22,978 nt of DNA from a virus, in the IMG/VR virus record IMGVR_UViG_3300023179_000537, positions 1-22,978 of that record. One strand, written 5' to 3'. The position numbers were made by a program, and so were the translations under genes. The notes beneath the pieces are model-generated. The model was not told the DNA's origin, searched no databases, and saw nothing but the letters and a program-made list of their open reading frames with translations. Shown one piece after another: positions 1-5,091 of this stretch. Every line of letters starts with the position of its first letter. The first letter of the stretch is position 1.

Positions 1-360
1 AAAATCAAAAATCTCAAGTACCAGAAGGAAGATGCAACTTACAAAATTGCATCAGTGTCTCCGGAGAAAATCATCGGCGCACTGGAGCTCTGGACTTTCA
101 ATACAAAGTATAAAACGATTACGAGGCTTACAGCGATTGATCGTGGTGGGCTCCAGGTCAAGGGCACTAGCATTACGAACTATTGCGAGACAGCTTCTAT
201 CACACGTTCAATTGGGCGTAAAGATCCCAATGACTATATCAAACGGATACTTGAGGGTGGCAAACTTGTCTTACGAAAAGTCTTTGATGAGATCAAGACG
301 GAGAAGCCTCTTGCGTATCGTATCAATGAAAACACTATTCTGTTGAGGGTTGTGACATGA
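1..360 (+). CDS. 3' part of a gene, possibly DNA topoisomerase II subunit (partial)
   Basis: The frame is open from the first base and ends at TGA 358-360, giving the last 119 residues of a protein whose start lies outside the window. The readable part contains LWTFNTKYKTITRL, then DRGGLQVKGTSITNY, then a charged segment ending INENTILLRVV. These blocks resemble, from memory, the C-terminal region of T4-like phage topoisomerase II medium subunits; I could not check this. Arginine codons are mostly CGT/CGG/CGA, unlike the AGA-rich small genes that follow, which fits an older core gene. Its stop overlaps the next start as ATGA. The product name is tentative; the coding frame itself is secure. 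Confidence 0.4.
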   Translation, partial: KIKNLKYQKEDATYKIASVSPEKIIGALELWTFNTKYKTITRLTAIDRGGLQVKGTSITNYCETASITRSIGRKDPNDYIKRILEGGKLVLRKVFDEIKTEKPLAYRINENTILLRVVT

Positions 361-524
361 CGAAATTGTTAGTATGGGGTACATTTATCTTATTGGTGAC
401 TATATCAGTTCATTATAATGATGTCTTTTCCAAGAATTGTAGTGAAGCAGGTGGGTTATCGGTGTTGACTCTTAGTAGTATGGTTTGCTTGCATCCATCT
501 TCTGTAATTGAATTGAGGAAATAA
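357..524 (+). CDS. Small membrane protein, unknown (55 aa)
   Basis: The ATG overlaps the upstream stop codon (ATGA), which suggests translational coupling. The N-terminal segment, LLVWGTFILLVTISV, is one hydrophobic span able to act as a membrane anchor or uncleaved signal. A short polar tail of about 35 residues with two cysteines follows. The ORF stops one base before the next start at 526. I do not recognise a family. Small membrane proteins of this kind in phage accessory strings can be lysis or superinfection factors, but nothing here proves either role. Confidence 0.55.
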   Translation: MTKLLVWGTFILLVTISVHYNDVFSKNCSEAGGLSVLTLSSMVCLHPSSVIELRK

Positions 525-525
525 A

Positions 526-915
526 ATGTCTAAAACTAAAGAAATAATGTTGGCTGGTTTATTTTTTGCATTGGGATTTTTGGCAGTGCAAGGTTTCTTG
601 ATTGTTAATAATACATCTAAGGCTAAAGCTGAAGATGCTCTTAAATGTTATCCTAATGCAGAATTTATGAAAATGATTGATGATAAAGCTCTTGTTACTC
701 TCTATAATGGTGAAAAGAGCGGCAAAATTAATGAAGTAATGATGTCAAAAGACCGTCATATGTATATTATTGAATATGATAAAGCCGCTGATGGTAACGC
801 TATGGCGGCGAAACAATATTGCGTAACTGGTGTTTTAAACGATGTTACATTTAATGACTCGGCGATCGAGTTTCTTTCGAACCTACTTGATAAATATAAA
901 GGACAAAAGACATGA
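526..915 (+). CDS. Secreted or membrane-anchored hypothetical protein (129 aa)
   Basis: GAGG at 514-517 is a reasonable ribosome binding site for this ATG. The N-terminus is Lys-rich, then has a hydrophobic stretch (about residues 9-27) and a run ending SKAKA before ED, which resembles a signal-peptidase I cleavage site near residue 35. The mature part is a small acidic/basic domain with two cysteines (CYPN and QYCV), which could form a disulphide in the periplasm. The stop overlaps the next gene (ATGA at 912-915). I do not recognise the family; export to the periplasm or inner-membrane anchoring is inferred from the N-terminus only. Confidence 0.6.
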   Translation: MSKTKEIMLAGLFFALGFLAVQGFLIVNNTSKAKAEDALKCYPNAEFMKMIDDKALVTLYNGEKSGKINEVMMSKDRHMYIIEYDKAADGNAMAAKQYCVTGVLNDVTFNDSAIEFLSNLLDKYKGQKT

Positions 916-1160
916 GTATTTTGGGAGCAGATGGTAGTATTGTAACAGGCGGACTATCAGTTAAAAAGCCAATTGTTGATATGCGAATTGTAATATTTCA
1001 GAAGATGATGGTTCATCCTCAGACAAAAGAAATGGTAATGGTTCCTATGCAGGATATTCAGTATCAGCGCGAAGGTTCTACAGAATGGTTTTCCATGGAT
1101 GGTGTTCAGGTTGAATCGCATGAACCTAATTTAGAAAATGGTAACAAGGAGATTTTTTGA
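912..1160 (+). CDS. Small hypothetical protein, paralogue of the next ORF (82 aa)
   Basis: The start overlaps the previous stop and the stop overlaps the following start, both as ATGA, so it sits in a three-gene coupled unit. There is no signal peptide or membrane span. The core pattern (DMRIVIF, about 12 residues, MVMVPMQDI, then GSTEWFSMD) recurs in the following 57-aa protein as DIRIVNY, VKVYMHEFE and GSDVWEKIE. The two therefore look like tandem copies of one small beta-rich domain. No known family was recognised. Confidence 0.6.
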   Translation: MSILGADGSIVTGGLSVKKPIVDMRIVIFQKMMVHPQTKEMVMVPMQDIQYQREGSTEWFSMDGVQVESHEPNLENGNKEIF

Positions 1161-1333
1161 TGACCGATGTAGTTAATGATATTCGTATTGTAAATTATTA
1201 TAAATTTGTTGCTGATCCTAATGGAGGTCAAGAACCAGTTAAGGTTTATATGCATGAATTTGAAGTTAAGAAAAACGGTTCTGATGTTTGGGAAAAGATT
1301 GAATCGTTAGAACTTCCTTGGAGCGGTCAATAA
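1160..1333 (+). CDS. Small hypothetical protein, paralogue of the preceding ORF (57 aa)
   Basis: The ATG overlaps the previous stop (ATGA 1160-1163); the ORF runs to TAA 1331-1333. It is shorter than its neighbour and lacks that protein's first ~20 residues and C-terminal tail, but keeps the RIV...GS.W core. The arrangement fits tandem duplication followed by divergence. Function unknown. It is the last gene of the coupled 357-1333 string; a 34-bp gap precedes the next gene. Confidence 0.6.
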   Translation: MTDVVNDIRIVNYYKFVADPNGGQEPVKVYMHEFEVKKNGSDVWEKIESLELPWSGQ

Positions 1334-1367
1334 AATTGCGAAACAATTCAAGAAAGATTTATAAATT

Positions 1368-1973
1368 ATGAATAATTATGAACTTATTGAATTGTTTCCA
1401 GTTTTAGTTTATAAAAAAACATTAAAACAAATTCCAAAATTAAAAAATCTTTTAGAAAACGCTGAATTTCGTAGATACGAAAAAGATAAATGTTGGTTAA
1501 CTGATAATAAAATTTTAGAGAAATATCCAGAATTATCTGAAATTATATTAAAAGAATTAAATAATTATGTTGAAAACGTTTTAATGTTAAAAATTTCAAA
1601 TATTAATTTTTATATTTCTAGATCTTGGTTAGTTAAACACAAAAATGGTGACTATGGTAAACCGCATGCTCACACAAACAGTTTAATATCTGGTGTTTTG
1701 TATCTTAATGTTGATGATAGAAGTGGTGATATTGTATTTGAAAAAACAAATTGTAATTTATTTCCTTGTTTTGAGTTTGAACCAAAAAATTGGAATAAAT
1801 TTAATTGCGAATCATGGAGCGTTAAACCTTCTAATGGAGATTTGTTGTTTTTCCCTTCTCACCTTAAACATAGCATTTTAGAAAATAAATCTAATATAGA
1901 TAGATGCGTTTTGGCTTTTGATTTTTTCTTCAGAGGAAAAATAGGAAATCATTTACACGAATTATCCATATAA
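1368..1973 (+). CDS. Putative 2-oxoglutarate/Fe(II)-dependent oxygenase (201 aa)
   Basis: The protein matches the general layout of the phage 2OG-Fe(II) oxygenase superfamily. There is a double-stranded beta-helix core with a metal pair in KPHAHTNSLISGVLYL (H100 and H102, an HxH rather than the classic HxD), a distal histidine in PSHLKHSI (H168), and an arginine eleven residues later (R179) suited to binding 2-oxoglutarate. The strand before the distal histidine (NGDLLFFPS) is also typical. Enzymes of this kind hydroxylate proteins, nucleotides or small molecules; the substrate cannot be read from sequence. Base composition is very AT-rich. It is the first of three oxygenase-like genes in this window, each too different from the others to be a recent duplicate. 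Confidence 0.75.
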   Translation: MNNYELIELFPVLVYKKTLKQIPKLKNLLENAEFRRYEKDKCWLTDNKILEKYPELSEIILKELNNYVENVLMLKISNINFYISRSWLVKHKNGDYGKPHAHTNSLISGVLYLNVDDRSGDIVFEKTNCNLFPCFEFEPKNWNKFNCESWSVKPSNGDLLFFPSHLKHSILENKSNIDRCVLAFDFFFRGKIGNHLHELSI

Positions 1974-1986
1974 TAAAGGATCAATT

Positions 1987-2106
1987 ATGAAAAAAATATT
2001 TCTAATACTTTCTATGGTGTTTCTTAGTCTTAGTGTTATTAGCTGTAGTACAATTAAATATGCCGAATGTATTGCCAGAGACAATACGAGAAATCCGTGC
2101 AATTAA
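1987..2106 (+). CDS. Small lipoprotein (39 aa)
   Basis: MKK is followed by a hydrophobic run and a V-I-S-C lipobox, so signal peptidase II would cut before Cys20 and leave a 20-residue lipidated peptide with two further cysteines. AAGGA at 1976-1980 lies just upstream of the ATG. The 3' half overlaps a second ORF (2060-2182) in another frame. A tiny phage lipoprotein may be an outer-membrane spanin (Rz1 type), but it is not proline-rich and no partner inner-membrane spanin was identified, so that is only a possibility. Confidence 0.6.
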   Translation: MKKIFLILSMVFLSLSVISCSTIKYAECIARDNTRNPCN

Positions 2107-2182
2107 TAAACACAATGGCTCAGTAGATCATCGTGGTATTGGAGCTCCATTAATAGAAGAGTTTGAAAATCAGGTACCATGA
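2060..2182 (+). CDS. Small hypothetical protein overlapping the lipoprotein gene (40 aa)
   Basis: This short ORF starts inside the lipoprotein gene in a different frame and continues 76 bp beyond it. It ends in an ATGA overlap with the oxygenase start at 2179. The product is soluble and well composed (MPNVLPETIREIRAINKHNG, then a VDHRGIGAPLIEEF segment). It fills what would otherwise be the gap between 2106 and 2179, and the ATGA junction favours real translation. Family unknown. It could also be the out-of-frame half of a frameshifted gene, but both ORFs have complete, sensible ends. Confidence 0.5.
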   Translation: MPNVLPETIREIRAINKHNGSVDHRGIGAPLIEEFENQVP

Positions 2183-2775
2183 AAGAACACATCGTCAATA
2201 GTCTTGATAATTTTATCCTGGGATGGTATATAGACCCCAAAGTGTGCAATGATATTATTGAGTTTTTTAAAAAATCAGATAAAAAAAATCAAGGAGGATT
2301 TAATGGTCCTGAACAAGGTCAGTTAATTATTGATAAAACCAAAAAAGACAGCATAGATTGTCCTTTTATTGGTGACGATGTTTTATGTAACAGATACCTT
2401 ATACAATTAAAAAAATGTATTGATCTTTATAAACAAAAATATACATATTGCGAAGACACCGCTCCATGGAATATCCATCAAATACCAAATGTGCAATATT
2501 ATGCTCCTTCTGGAGGTTATTATATGTGGCACACAGAAAGAAAAAACGGACTACAGCCAGAGGTTTCTAGGCATCTGGTGTTTACTACATATCTTAATGA
2601 TGTTACTGATGCTGGCGAGACAGAATTCTTCTATCAGAAATTGAAAATCAAACCTGAAAAGGGATTAACTATAATTTGGCCAACTGATTGGACATTCACA
2701 CATAGAGGTATACCTTCTCCAACTCAAGAAAAATATATATTAACTGGATGGTTTAATTTCAGCACAATGGTTTAG
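2179..2775 (+). CDS. Putative 2OG-Fe(II) oxygenase, prolyl-hydroxylase-like (198 aa)
   Basis: A second oxygenase-like protein, of the prolyl-4-hydroxylase-like group common in T4-like phages. The metal pair is in YYMWHTERKN (H118, E120: HxE where cellular enzymes have HxD). Conserved strands follow (HLVFTTYLNDV, then GETEFFY), then a distal histidine in FTHRGIPSP (H175) and a lysine (K185, in EKYILTGWF) where arginine would bind 2-oxoglutarate. The start is fixed by the ATGA overlap with the small ORF before it. Substrate unknown; protein hydroxylation or nucleotide modification are possible. The 67-aa ORF follows after 5 bp. Confidence 0.75.
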   Translation: MKEHIVNSLDNFILGWYIDPKVCNDIIEFFKKSDKKNQGGFNGPEQGQLIIDKTKKDSIDCPFIGDDVLCNRYLIQLKKCIDLYKQKYTYCEDTAPWNIHQIPNVQYYAPSGGYYMWHTERKNGLQPEVSRHLVFTTYLNDVTDAGETEFFYQKLKIKPEKGLTIIWPTDWTFTHRGIPSPTQEKYILTGWFNFSTMV

Positions 2776-2780
2776 AAATA

Positions 2781-2984
2781 ATGAAAAAAAGAACTTTACT
2801 TTCTGGTGAAGAAGTATTAGAATTAGAACAATCTAAAATTTTAACAGTCAAAACTAAATGCCCAGAAAAATGGAAACTTACTGATATGGAAACAGGCGAG
2901 GTCTATATTGGTTATTCCACCGAAGGGCAATTGAGTTGGAAAAGGATAAATAAATTGTCGAGGTCGTTGAGAGAAACGAAATAA
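2781..2984 (+). CDS. Small conserved-looking phage protein, unknown (67 aa)
   Basis: A basic 67-residue protein with a core CPEKWKLTDMETGEVYIGY that reads like one small beta domain; similar short proteins are familiar in T4-like phages but have no function I can name. It starts 5 bp after the oxygenase stop and is probably co-transcribed. Its stop codon TAA (2982-2984) touches the H2 strand of the tmRNA acceptor piece (2984-2990), so the tmRNA precursor begins at or inside the end of this gene. Confidence 0.65.
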   Translation: MKKRTLLSGEEVLELEQSKILTVKTKCPEKWKLTDMETGEVYIGYSTEGQLSWKRINKLSRSLRETK

Positions 2985-3023
2985 TCATACAGGACTCGGG
3001 GGCAGTACCCGACTGGTCCACCA

Positions 3024-3085
3024 TAAGAACATTTGCATAAAACCGTTCCGGGATACGGAAGCAGGCAAACCAAGTGTTCTTAATT
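3024..3085 (+). other. Intervening segment of the permuted tmRNA precursor
   Basis: These 62 bases lie between the acceptor 3' CCA and the coding-piece 5' end and would be removed from the mature RNA. They fold into an extended hairpin that continues the acceptor stem: TAAGAACA 3024-3031 pairs perfectly with TGTTCTTA 3075-3082, TTTGC 3032-3036 with GCAAA 3065-3069, and TTCCG 3046-3050 with CGGAA 3056-3060 around a 5-base loop. This continuous helix brings the two tmRNA ends together for RNase P-type and 3'-end processing. Confidence 0.85.
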
Positions 3086-3148
3086 GGGCCAGAAATAGGA
3101 TCGACTGGTGTGGTAAAGGTTTAAGGAGACCAAAGACAAACGTTAGAT

Positions 3149-3196
3149 GCCAACGATAACGATGCATCATTTGGAACATTTGCTCTAGCAGCATGA
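3149..3196 (+). other. tmRNA tag-peptide reading frame (15 aa)
   Basis: Resume codon GCC at 3149-3151 begins a frame encoding A-N-D-N-D-A-S-F-G-T-F-A-L-A-A followed by TGA. The AND start and ALAA end match known tmRNA degradation tags, including those of alphaproteobacteria. The -5 sequence TAGAT parallels the TAGTC before the E. coli resume codon. The tag would be recognised by ClpXP-type proteases through its ALAA end. Confidence 0.92.
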
Positions 3197-3267
3197 TCCA
3201 TTGGGGTGGCAACTTCCCTAGAAACAGAAAAGTTGCAACACACAAACACACACAAAGGAGTATTAAA

Positions 3268-3459
3268 ATGGATAAACAATCACCTTATGAACTTAGATAT
3301 AACTTTCTAATGTCTGCAAGAGAATATTTGGAAGCTAAATTTCATGCAGAACTTGAAATGTATGAAAGAAAGATATATTCTACGCCTCCATCTTATCCTA
3401 CAAATGAACAGATTTTCGAATTAGCCGAATCTTATAAACAATTTGTAGATAAGAAATAA
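3268..3459 (+). CDS. Small conserved-looking phage protein, unknown (63 aa)
   Basis: The start is taken at ATG 3268, preceded by AAGGAG at 3255-3260; an upstream in-frame ATG at 3193 lies inside the tmRNA and is not credible. The protein is short, acidic and probably helical: SPYELRYNFLMSAREYLEAK, a coiled middle, then PTNEQIFELAESYKQFV. Similar short proteins with the same beginning and a PT-x-E-x-I-x-x-x-A ending are familiar from T4-like phages, without assigned function. A strong terminator follows 14 bp after the stop. Confidence 0.7.
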   Translation: MDKQSPYELRYNFLMSAREYLEAKFHAELEMYERKIYSTPPSYPTNEQIFELAESYKQFVDKK

Positions 3460-3473
3460 ATATAAAAGGTTCT

Positions 3474-3504
3474 GCAAGTCTTCCCTAAAAAAGACTTGCT
3501 TTTT
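3474..3504 (+). terminator. Rho-independent terminator
   Basis: GCAAGTCTT 3474-3482 and AAGACTTGC 3491-3499 form a perfect 9-bp stem around an 8-base loop, followed by five T (3500-3504). It closes the transcript carrying the tmRNA and the 63-aa gene. Confidence 0.88.
3475..3492 (+). repeat. Left copy of an 18-bp direct repeat bracketing the nuclease/tRNA cassette
   Basis: Positions 3475-3492 match positions 4154-4171 at 16 of 18 bases; the shared core is GTCTTCCCTAAA. This copy is part of the terminator hairpin. Together the copies enclose the late promoter, endonuclease and tRNA. Confidence 0.6.
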
Positions 3505-3536
3505 GATATAGAGCAACTACCTAAACTTTCCTTTTT

Positions 3537-3544
3537 TATAAATA
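3537..3544 (+). promoter_or_regulatory. T4-type late promoter box for the endonuclease gene
   Basis: An exact TATAAATA, the T4 late -10 element recognised by gp55-type sigma with gp33 and the sliding clamp. It lies just after the terminator and 22 bp before the ATG at 3567, with AAGGAG between them. Confidence 0.78.
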
Positions 3545-3566
3545 AAAATAATTAAGGAGAGATATT

Positions 3567-4115
3567 ATGGCGTGGACAGCAGAATCTAGAAGAAAAGCAG
3601 CAGAAGCAAAGAAAAAATCGGGAAGAACTAACCAATACACAACTGGCGTAGCATCTCATGCTTCTGAAGAAACTAAAGAAAAAATTCGATTATCTTCTAT
3701 TGGAAGAACTCATAGCGAAAAAACAAAACATCTTATAAGTGAAAAAGCATTAGCCTCTGATCATAGAAGATTAAAAAAAGGCACTATTATGTATAAAGGT
3801 GTTTTGTTAGATAGTTCTTGGGAACTTGCAATGGCTGAAAGATTGGATGAATTAGGAATACAATGGATTAGACCAAAACCAGTAAAATGGGTAGACTCAG
3901 ATGGTAAAACGAGACATTATTTTCCAGACTTTTATTTGCCAGAACATAATTTATATTTAGATCCTAAAAACCCTCAAGCATATAAAGTTCAGAAATCTAA
4001 GATCGAATGCTTAAAAAAACAGTTGACTAACCTAATAATTATTAGTACAATATATGAAATAAAGAATTGGTCACTTGGCACAACAGGATTAGCGCAATCG
4101 CCTTCTAAGCGATAG
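3567..4115 (+). CDS. NUMOD3 plus PD-(D/E)XK endonuclease, probable homing endonuclease (182 aa)
   Basis: Residues about 32-61 carry a NUMOD3-like DNA-binding module (SEETKEKIRLSSIGRTHSEK). It is followed by a PD-(D/E)XK nuclease fold: SSWEL (E86), HYFPDFYLP (D121) and LYLDPK (D132-x-K134), with D in place of the usual E in the last motif. The N-terminal 20 residues are Lys/Arg/Ala-rich. NUMOD modules are typical of homing endonucleases, which cut recipient genomes and spread by repair. Its last 47 bp overlap the tRNA at 4069, so the final residues are encoded by tRNA sequence. A late promoter and strong SD (AAGGAG, 3554-3559) precede it. A free-standing Vsr-like or repair nuclease is an alternative. 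Confidence 0.75.
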   Translation: MAWTAESRRKAAEAKKKSGRTNQYTTGVASHASEETKEKIRLSSIGRTHSEKTKHLISEKALASDHRRLKKGTIMYKGVLLDSSWELAMAERLDELGIQWIRPKPVKWVDSDGKTRHYFPDFYLPEHNLYLDPKNPQAYKVQKSKIECLKKQLTNLIIISTIYEIKNWSLGTTGLAQSPSKR

Positions 4116-4146
4116 GTTGAAGGTTCGAGTCCTTCAGTGACCGCCA
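4069..4146 (+). tRNA. tRNA-Arg (anticodon UCU)
   Basis: Acceptor stem GGTCACT 4069-4075 pairs with AGTGACC 4136-4142; discriminator G 4143; encoded CCA 4144-4146. Anticodon stem ATCGC 4097-4101 pairs with GCGAT 4109-4113 around loop CTTCTAA, anticodon TCT 4104-4106. The T-arm GAAGG-TTCGAGT-CCTTC is perfect. The D-stem has one A-C mismatch. It reads AGA/AGG, the arginine codon most used by the baseplate genes here. Confidence 0.95.
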
Positions 4147-4153
4147 TAAATAA

Positions 4154-4171
4154 CAGGTCTTCCCTAAAGAA
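4154..4171 (+). repeat. Right copy of the 18-bp direct repeat
   Basis: Positions 4154-4171 match 3475-3492 at 16 of 18 bases (differences at the third and sixteenth positions). It starts 7 bp after the tRNA 3' end. Unlike the left copy, its hairpin is imperfect and has no T-tract, so it would not terminate well. Confidence 0.6.
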
Positions 4172-4183
4172 CTGGAGAACTAA

Positions 4184-4294
4184 ATGTCAAGACATAATCA
4201 CTGGTTCTGGAATAGTTCTTTCGTTAATGCAATTCACCAAAATCTATTACGCTTAACTTCTTGGATCTGGAAGAAACAGAACCACAACCACTAG
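4184..4294 (+). CDS. Very small ORF with good ribosome binding site (36 aa)
   Basis: GGAG at 4174-4177 lies 6 bp before the ATG. The 36-residue product (start MSRHNHWFWNSSFVNAIHQN) is rich in Trp, His and Asn. It ends TSWIWKKQNHNH and could lie on a membrane surface through its aromatic residues. It fills the gap between the tRNA and the L,D-transpeptidase, stopping 8 bp before that start. CATAAATA at 4145-4152, one base from the late-promoter consensus, might serve it. No family recognised. Confidence 0.5.
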   Translation: MSRHNHWFWNSSFVNAIHQNLLRLTSWIWKKQNHNH

Positions 4295-4302
4295 GATATA
4301 TT

Positions 4303-4707
4303 ATGAAAAGATTGTTGATTGTTCTAGCTGCAGTTTTCGTTTCAACTTCAGCGTTTGCAGATTATCATGTTGTTGTTTCTAAACGTCATCAGTCTATGTC
4401 TGTTTACCAAGATGGTGAATTGATCGAGCAGTGGCCAGTTTCTACTGCACGAAAAGGCTATTATACCCCAACAGGAACTTTCCATCCTTATTCATATCAA
4501 ACAATGCACTATTCAAAGAAGTATGACAATGCGCCGATGCCACACTCTATTTTCTTTTCTGGTGGATTTGCTATCCACGCTACTCCTCATACAAGTAGTT
4601 TGGGGCGTCCTGCTTCTCATGGTTGCGTTCGTTTGCACCCAGATAACGCCTATACTCTCTATAATATGACCAAAGGTGAATCCACAAAAATAACAATCAA
4701 GGATTAA
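4303..4707 (+). CDS. Secreted L,D-transpeptidase (YkuD family), 134 aa
   Basis: The start at ATG 4303 gives a classic signal peptide: MKR, a hydrophobic core, and SAFA before D20. The mature 115 residues are one YkuD domain. The catalytic signature is present: FAIHATPH (H92), then ASHGCVRLH with S105, H106, G107, catalytic C108 and R110. Such enzymes act in the periplasm on peptidoglycan, making 3-3 crosslinks or exchanging D-amino acids, and some act as carboxypeptidases. In a phage it might remodel the host wall before lysis or hinder superinfection; that is inference. The upstream in-frame TTG at 4261 would bury the signal peptide and is rejected. CGT arginine codons differ from the AGA-rich neighbours. 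Confidence 0.88.
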   Translation: MKRLLIVLAAVFVSTSAFADYHVVVSKRHQSMSVYQDGELIEQWPVSTARKGYYTPTGTFHPYSYQTMHYSKKYDNAPMPHSIFFSGGFAIHATPHTSSLGRPASHGCVRLHPDNAYTLYNMTKGESTKITIKD

Positions 4708-4711
4708 CTTT

Positions 4712-4897
4712 ATGGACACTCTCAAAGAGAATTATTCATATTCACACGCCAGCACTATAATCTGGTCTCTTCAACAAGAATTGAATAGACATAAGGCTCG
4801 AAGATTTAACGATAACCATATAGAAAAATACCTTACTTGTCGGATTGCCGAACTGAAGGAACATGAAAAACAATGCTTAAGAATTCAGGCTTCGTAG
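4712..4897 (+). CDS. Hypothetical protein upstream of gp33 (61 aa)
   Basis: The ORF begins 4 bp after the transpeptidase stop, with AAGGA at 4698-4702 as a plausible ribosome binding site, and overlaps the gp33 start by 25 bp. The product is polar and probably all-helical (SHASTIIWSLQQELNRHK, then HIEKYLTCRIAELKEHEKQ). In T4 the gene before 33 is dsbA, but I see no resemblance to DsbA. Coding potential is likely from spacing and composition; function unknown. Confidence 0.55.
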   Translation: MDTLKENYSYSHASTIIWSLQQELNRHKARRFNDNHIEKYLTCRIAELKEHEKQCLRIQAS

Positions 4898-5091
4898 AAG
4901 AAGTAGAAAAGCTCTGTCGAGAAAAGAACATCGAATATATCGACGCAGTCGTTTTCTGGTGTGAGAAGAATAACCTTGAGATAGAACAGGCTGCATATTG
5001 GATAAAAAAAGACCCTGCTATGAGGGCTAAAATACAGGCAGAAGCCGAAAACCTGAATATTCTTAAACGGGGTGCACGCCTACCGATATAA
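4873..5091 (+). CDS. 33: gp33-like late transcription coactivator (72 aa)
   Basis: The middle of the protein (VEKLCREKNIEYIDAVVFWC, then EKNNLEIEQAAYWIKKDP and KIQAEAENLNIL) aligns by eye with the core of T4 gp33, where the equivalent segments read as a helix, an acidic turn and IQSEAIDENLL. gp33 bridges host RNA polymerase to the gp45 sliding clamp and, with gp55, activates late promoters. T4 gp33 is 112 residues and ends with a hydrophobic clamp-binding tail (LDFLL). This one is shorter at both ends and stops at ARLPI with no such tail. Position supports the call: gp59 and gene 32 follow, as in T4, with one inserted gene. A late promoter box overlaps its stop codon. Confidence 0.78.
   Translation: MLKNSGFVEEVEKLCREKNIEYIDAVVFWCEKNNLEIEQAAYWIKKDPAMRAKIQAEAENLNILKRGARLPI

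Larger units (their letters stand above)
2984..3240 (+). ncRNA. ssrA: Circularly permuted (two-piece) tmRNA, alphaproteobacterial type
   Basis: The acceptor half comes first. T-arm stem TCGGG 2996-3000 and CCCGA 3008-3012 enclose a 7-base loop, followed by acceptor strand CTGGTCC 3013-3019 and ACCA 3020-3023. After a 62-base spacer comes the 5' acceptor strand GGGCCAG 3086-3092, which pairs fully with 3013-3019 and includes a G3-U70-type wobble, the alanine identity element. The D-region GGATCGAC (3098-3105) follows. H2 forms between GTGTGGT 3108-3114 and ATCATAC 2984-2990. The tag frame starts at GCC 3149, preceded by TAGAT, and reads ANDNDASFGTFALAA then TGA 3194-3196. A pseudoknot follows: TTGGGG 3201-3206 with CCCTAG 3216-3221, and GCAACTT 3209-3215 with AAGTTGC 3230-3236. 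Outer ends are approximate. tmRNA rescues stalled ribosomes with SmpB and tags the peptide for proteolysis. Confidence 0.93.

Noticed and set aside
1360-1367. TATAAATT as a late promoter
   Set aside because: It is a one-base mismatch and abuts the ATG at 1368, leaving no room for a leader.
2985-3251. 88-aa ORF on the minus strand
   Set aside because: It is the antisense of the tmRNA; the RNA structure explains this DNA and the ORF has no start signals or recognisable composition.
3193-3267. Upstream in-frame start for the 63-aa gene
   Set aside because: The ATG lies in the last tag codon region of the tmRNA; ATG 3268 has a good AAGGAG site.
3460-3473. ATAAATATAAAAGG as a late promoter before the terminator
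   Set aside because: It is not TATAAATA in phase and would produce only a transcript ended at once by the terminator at 3474-3504.
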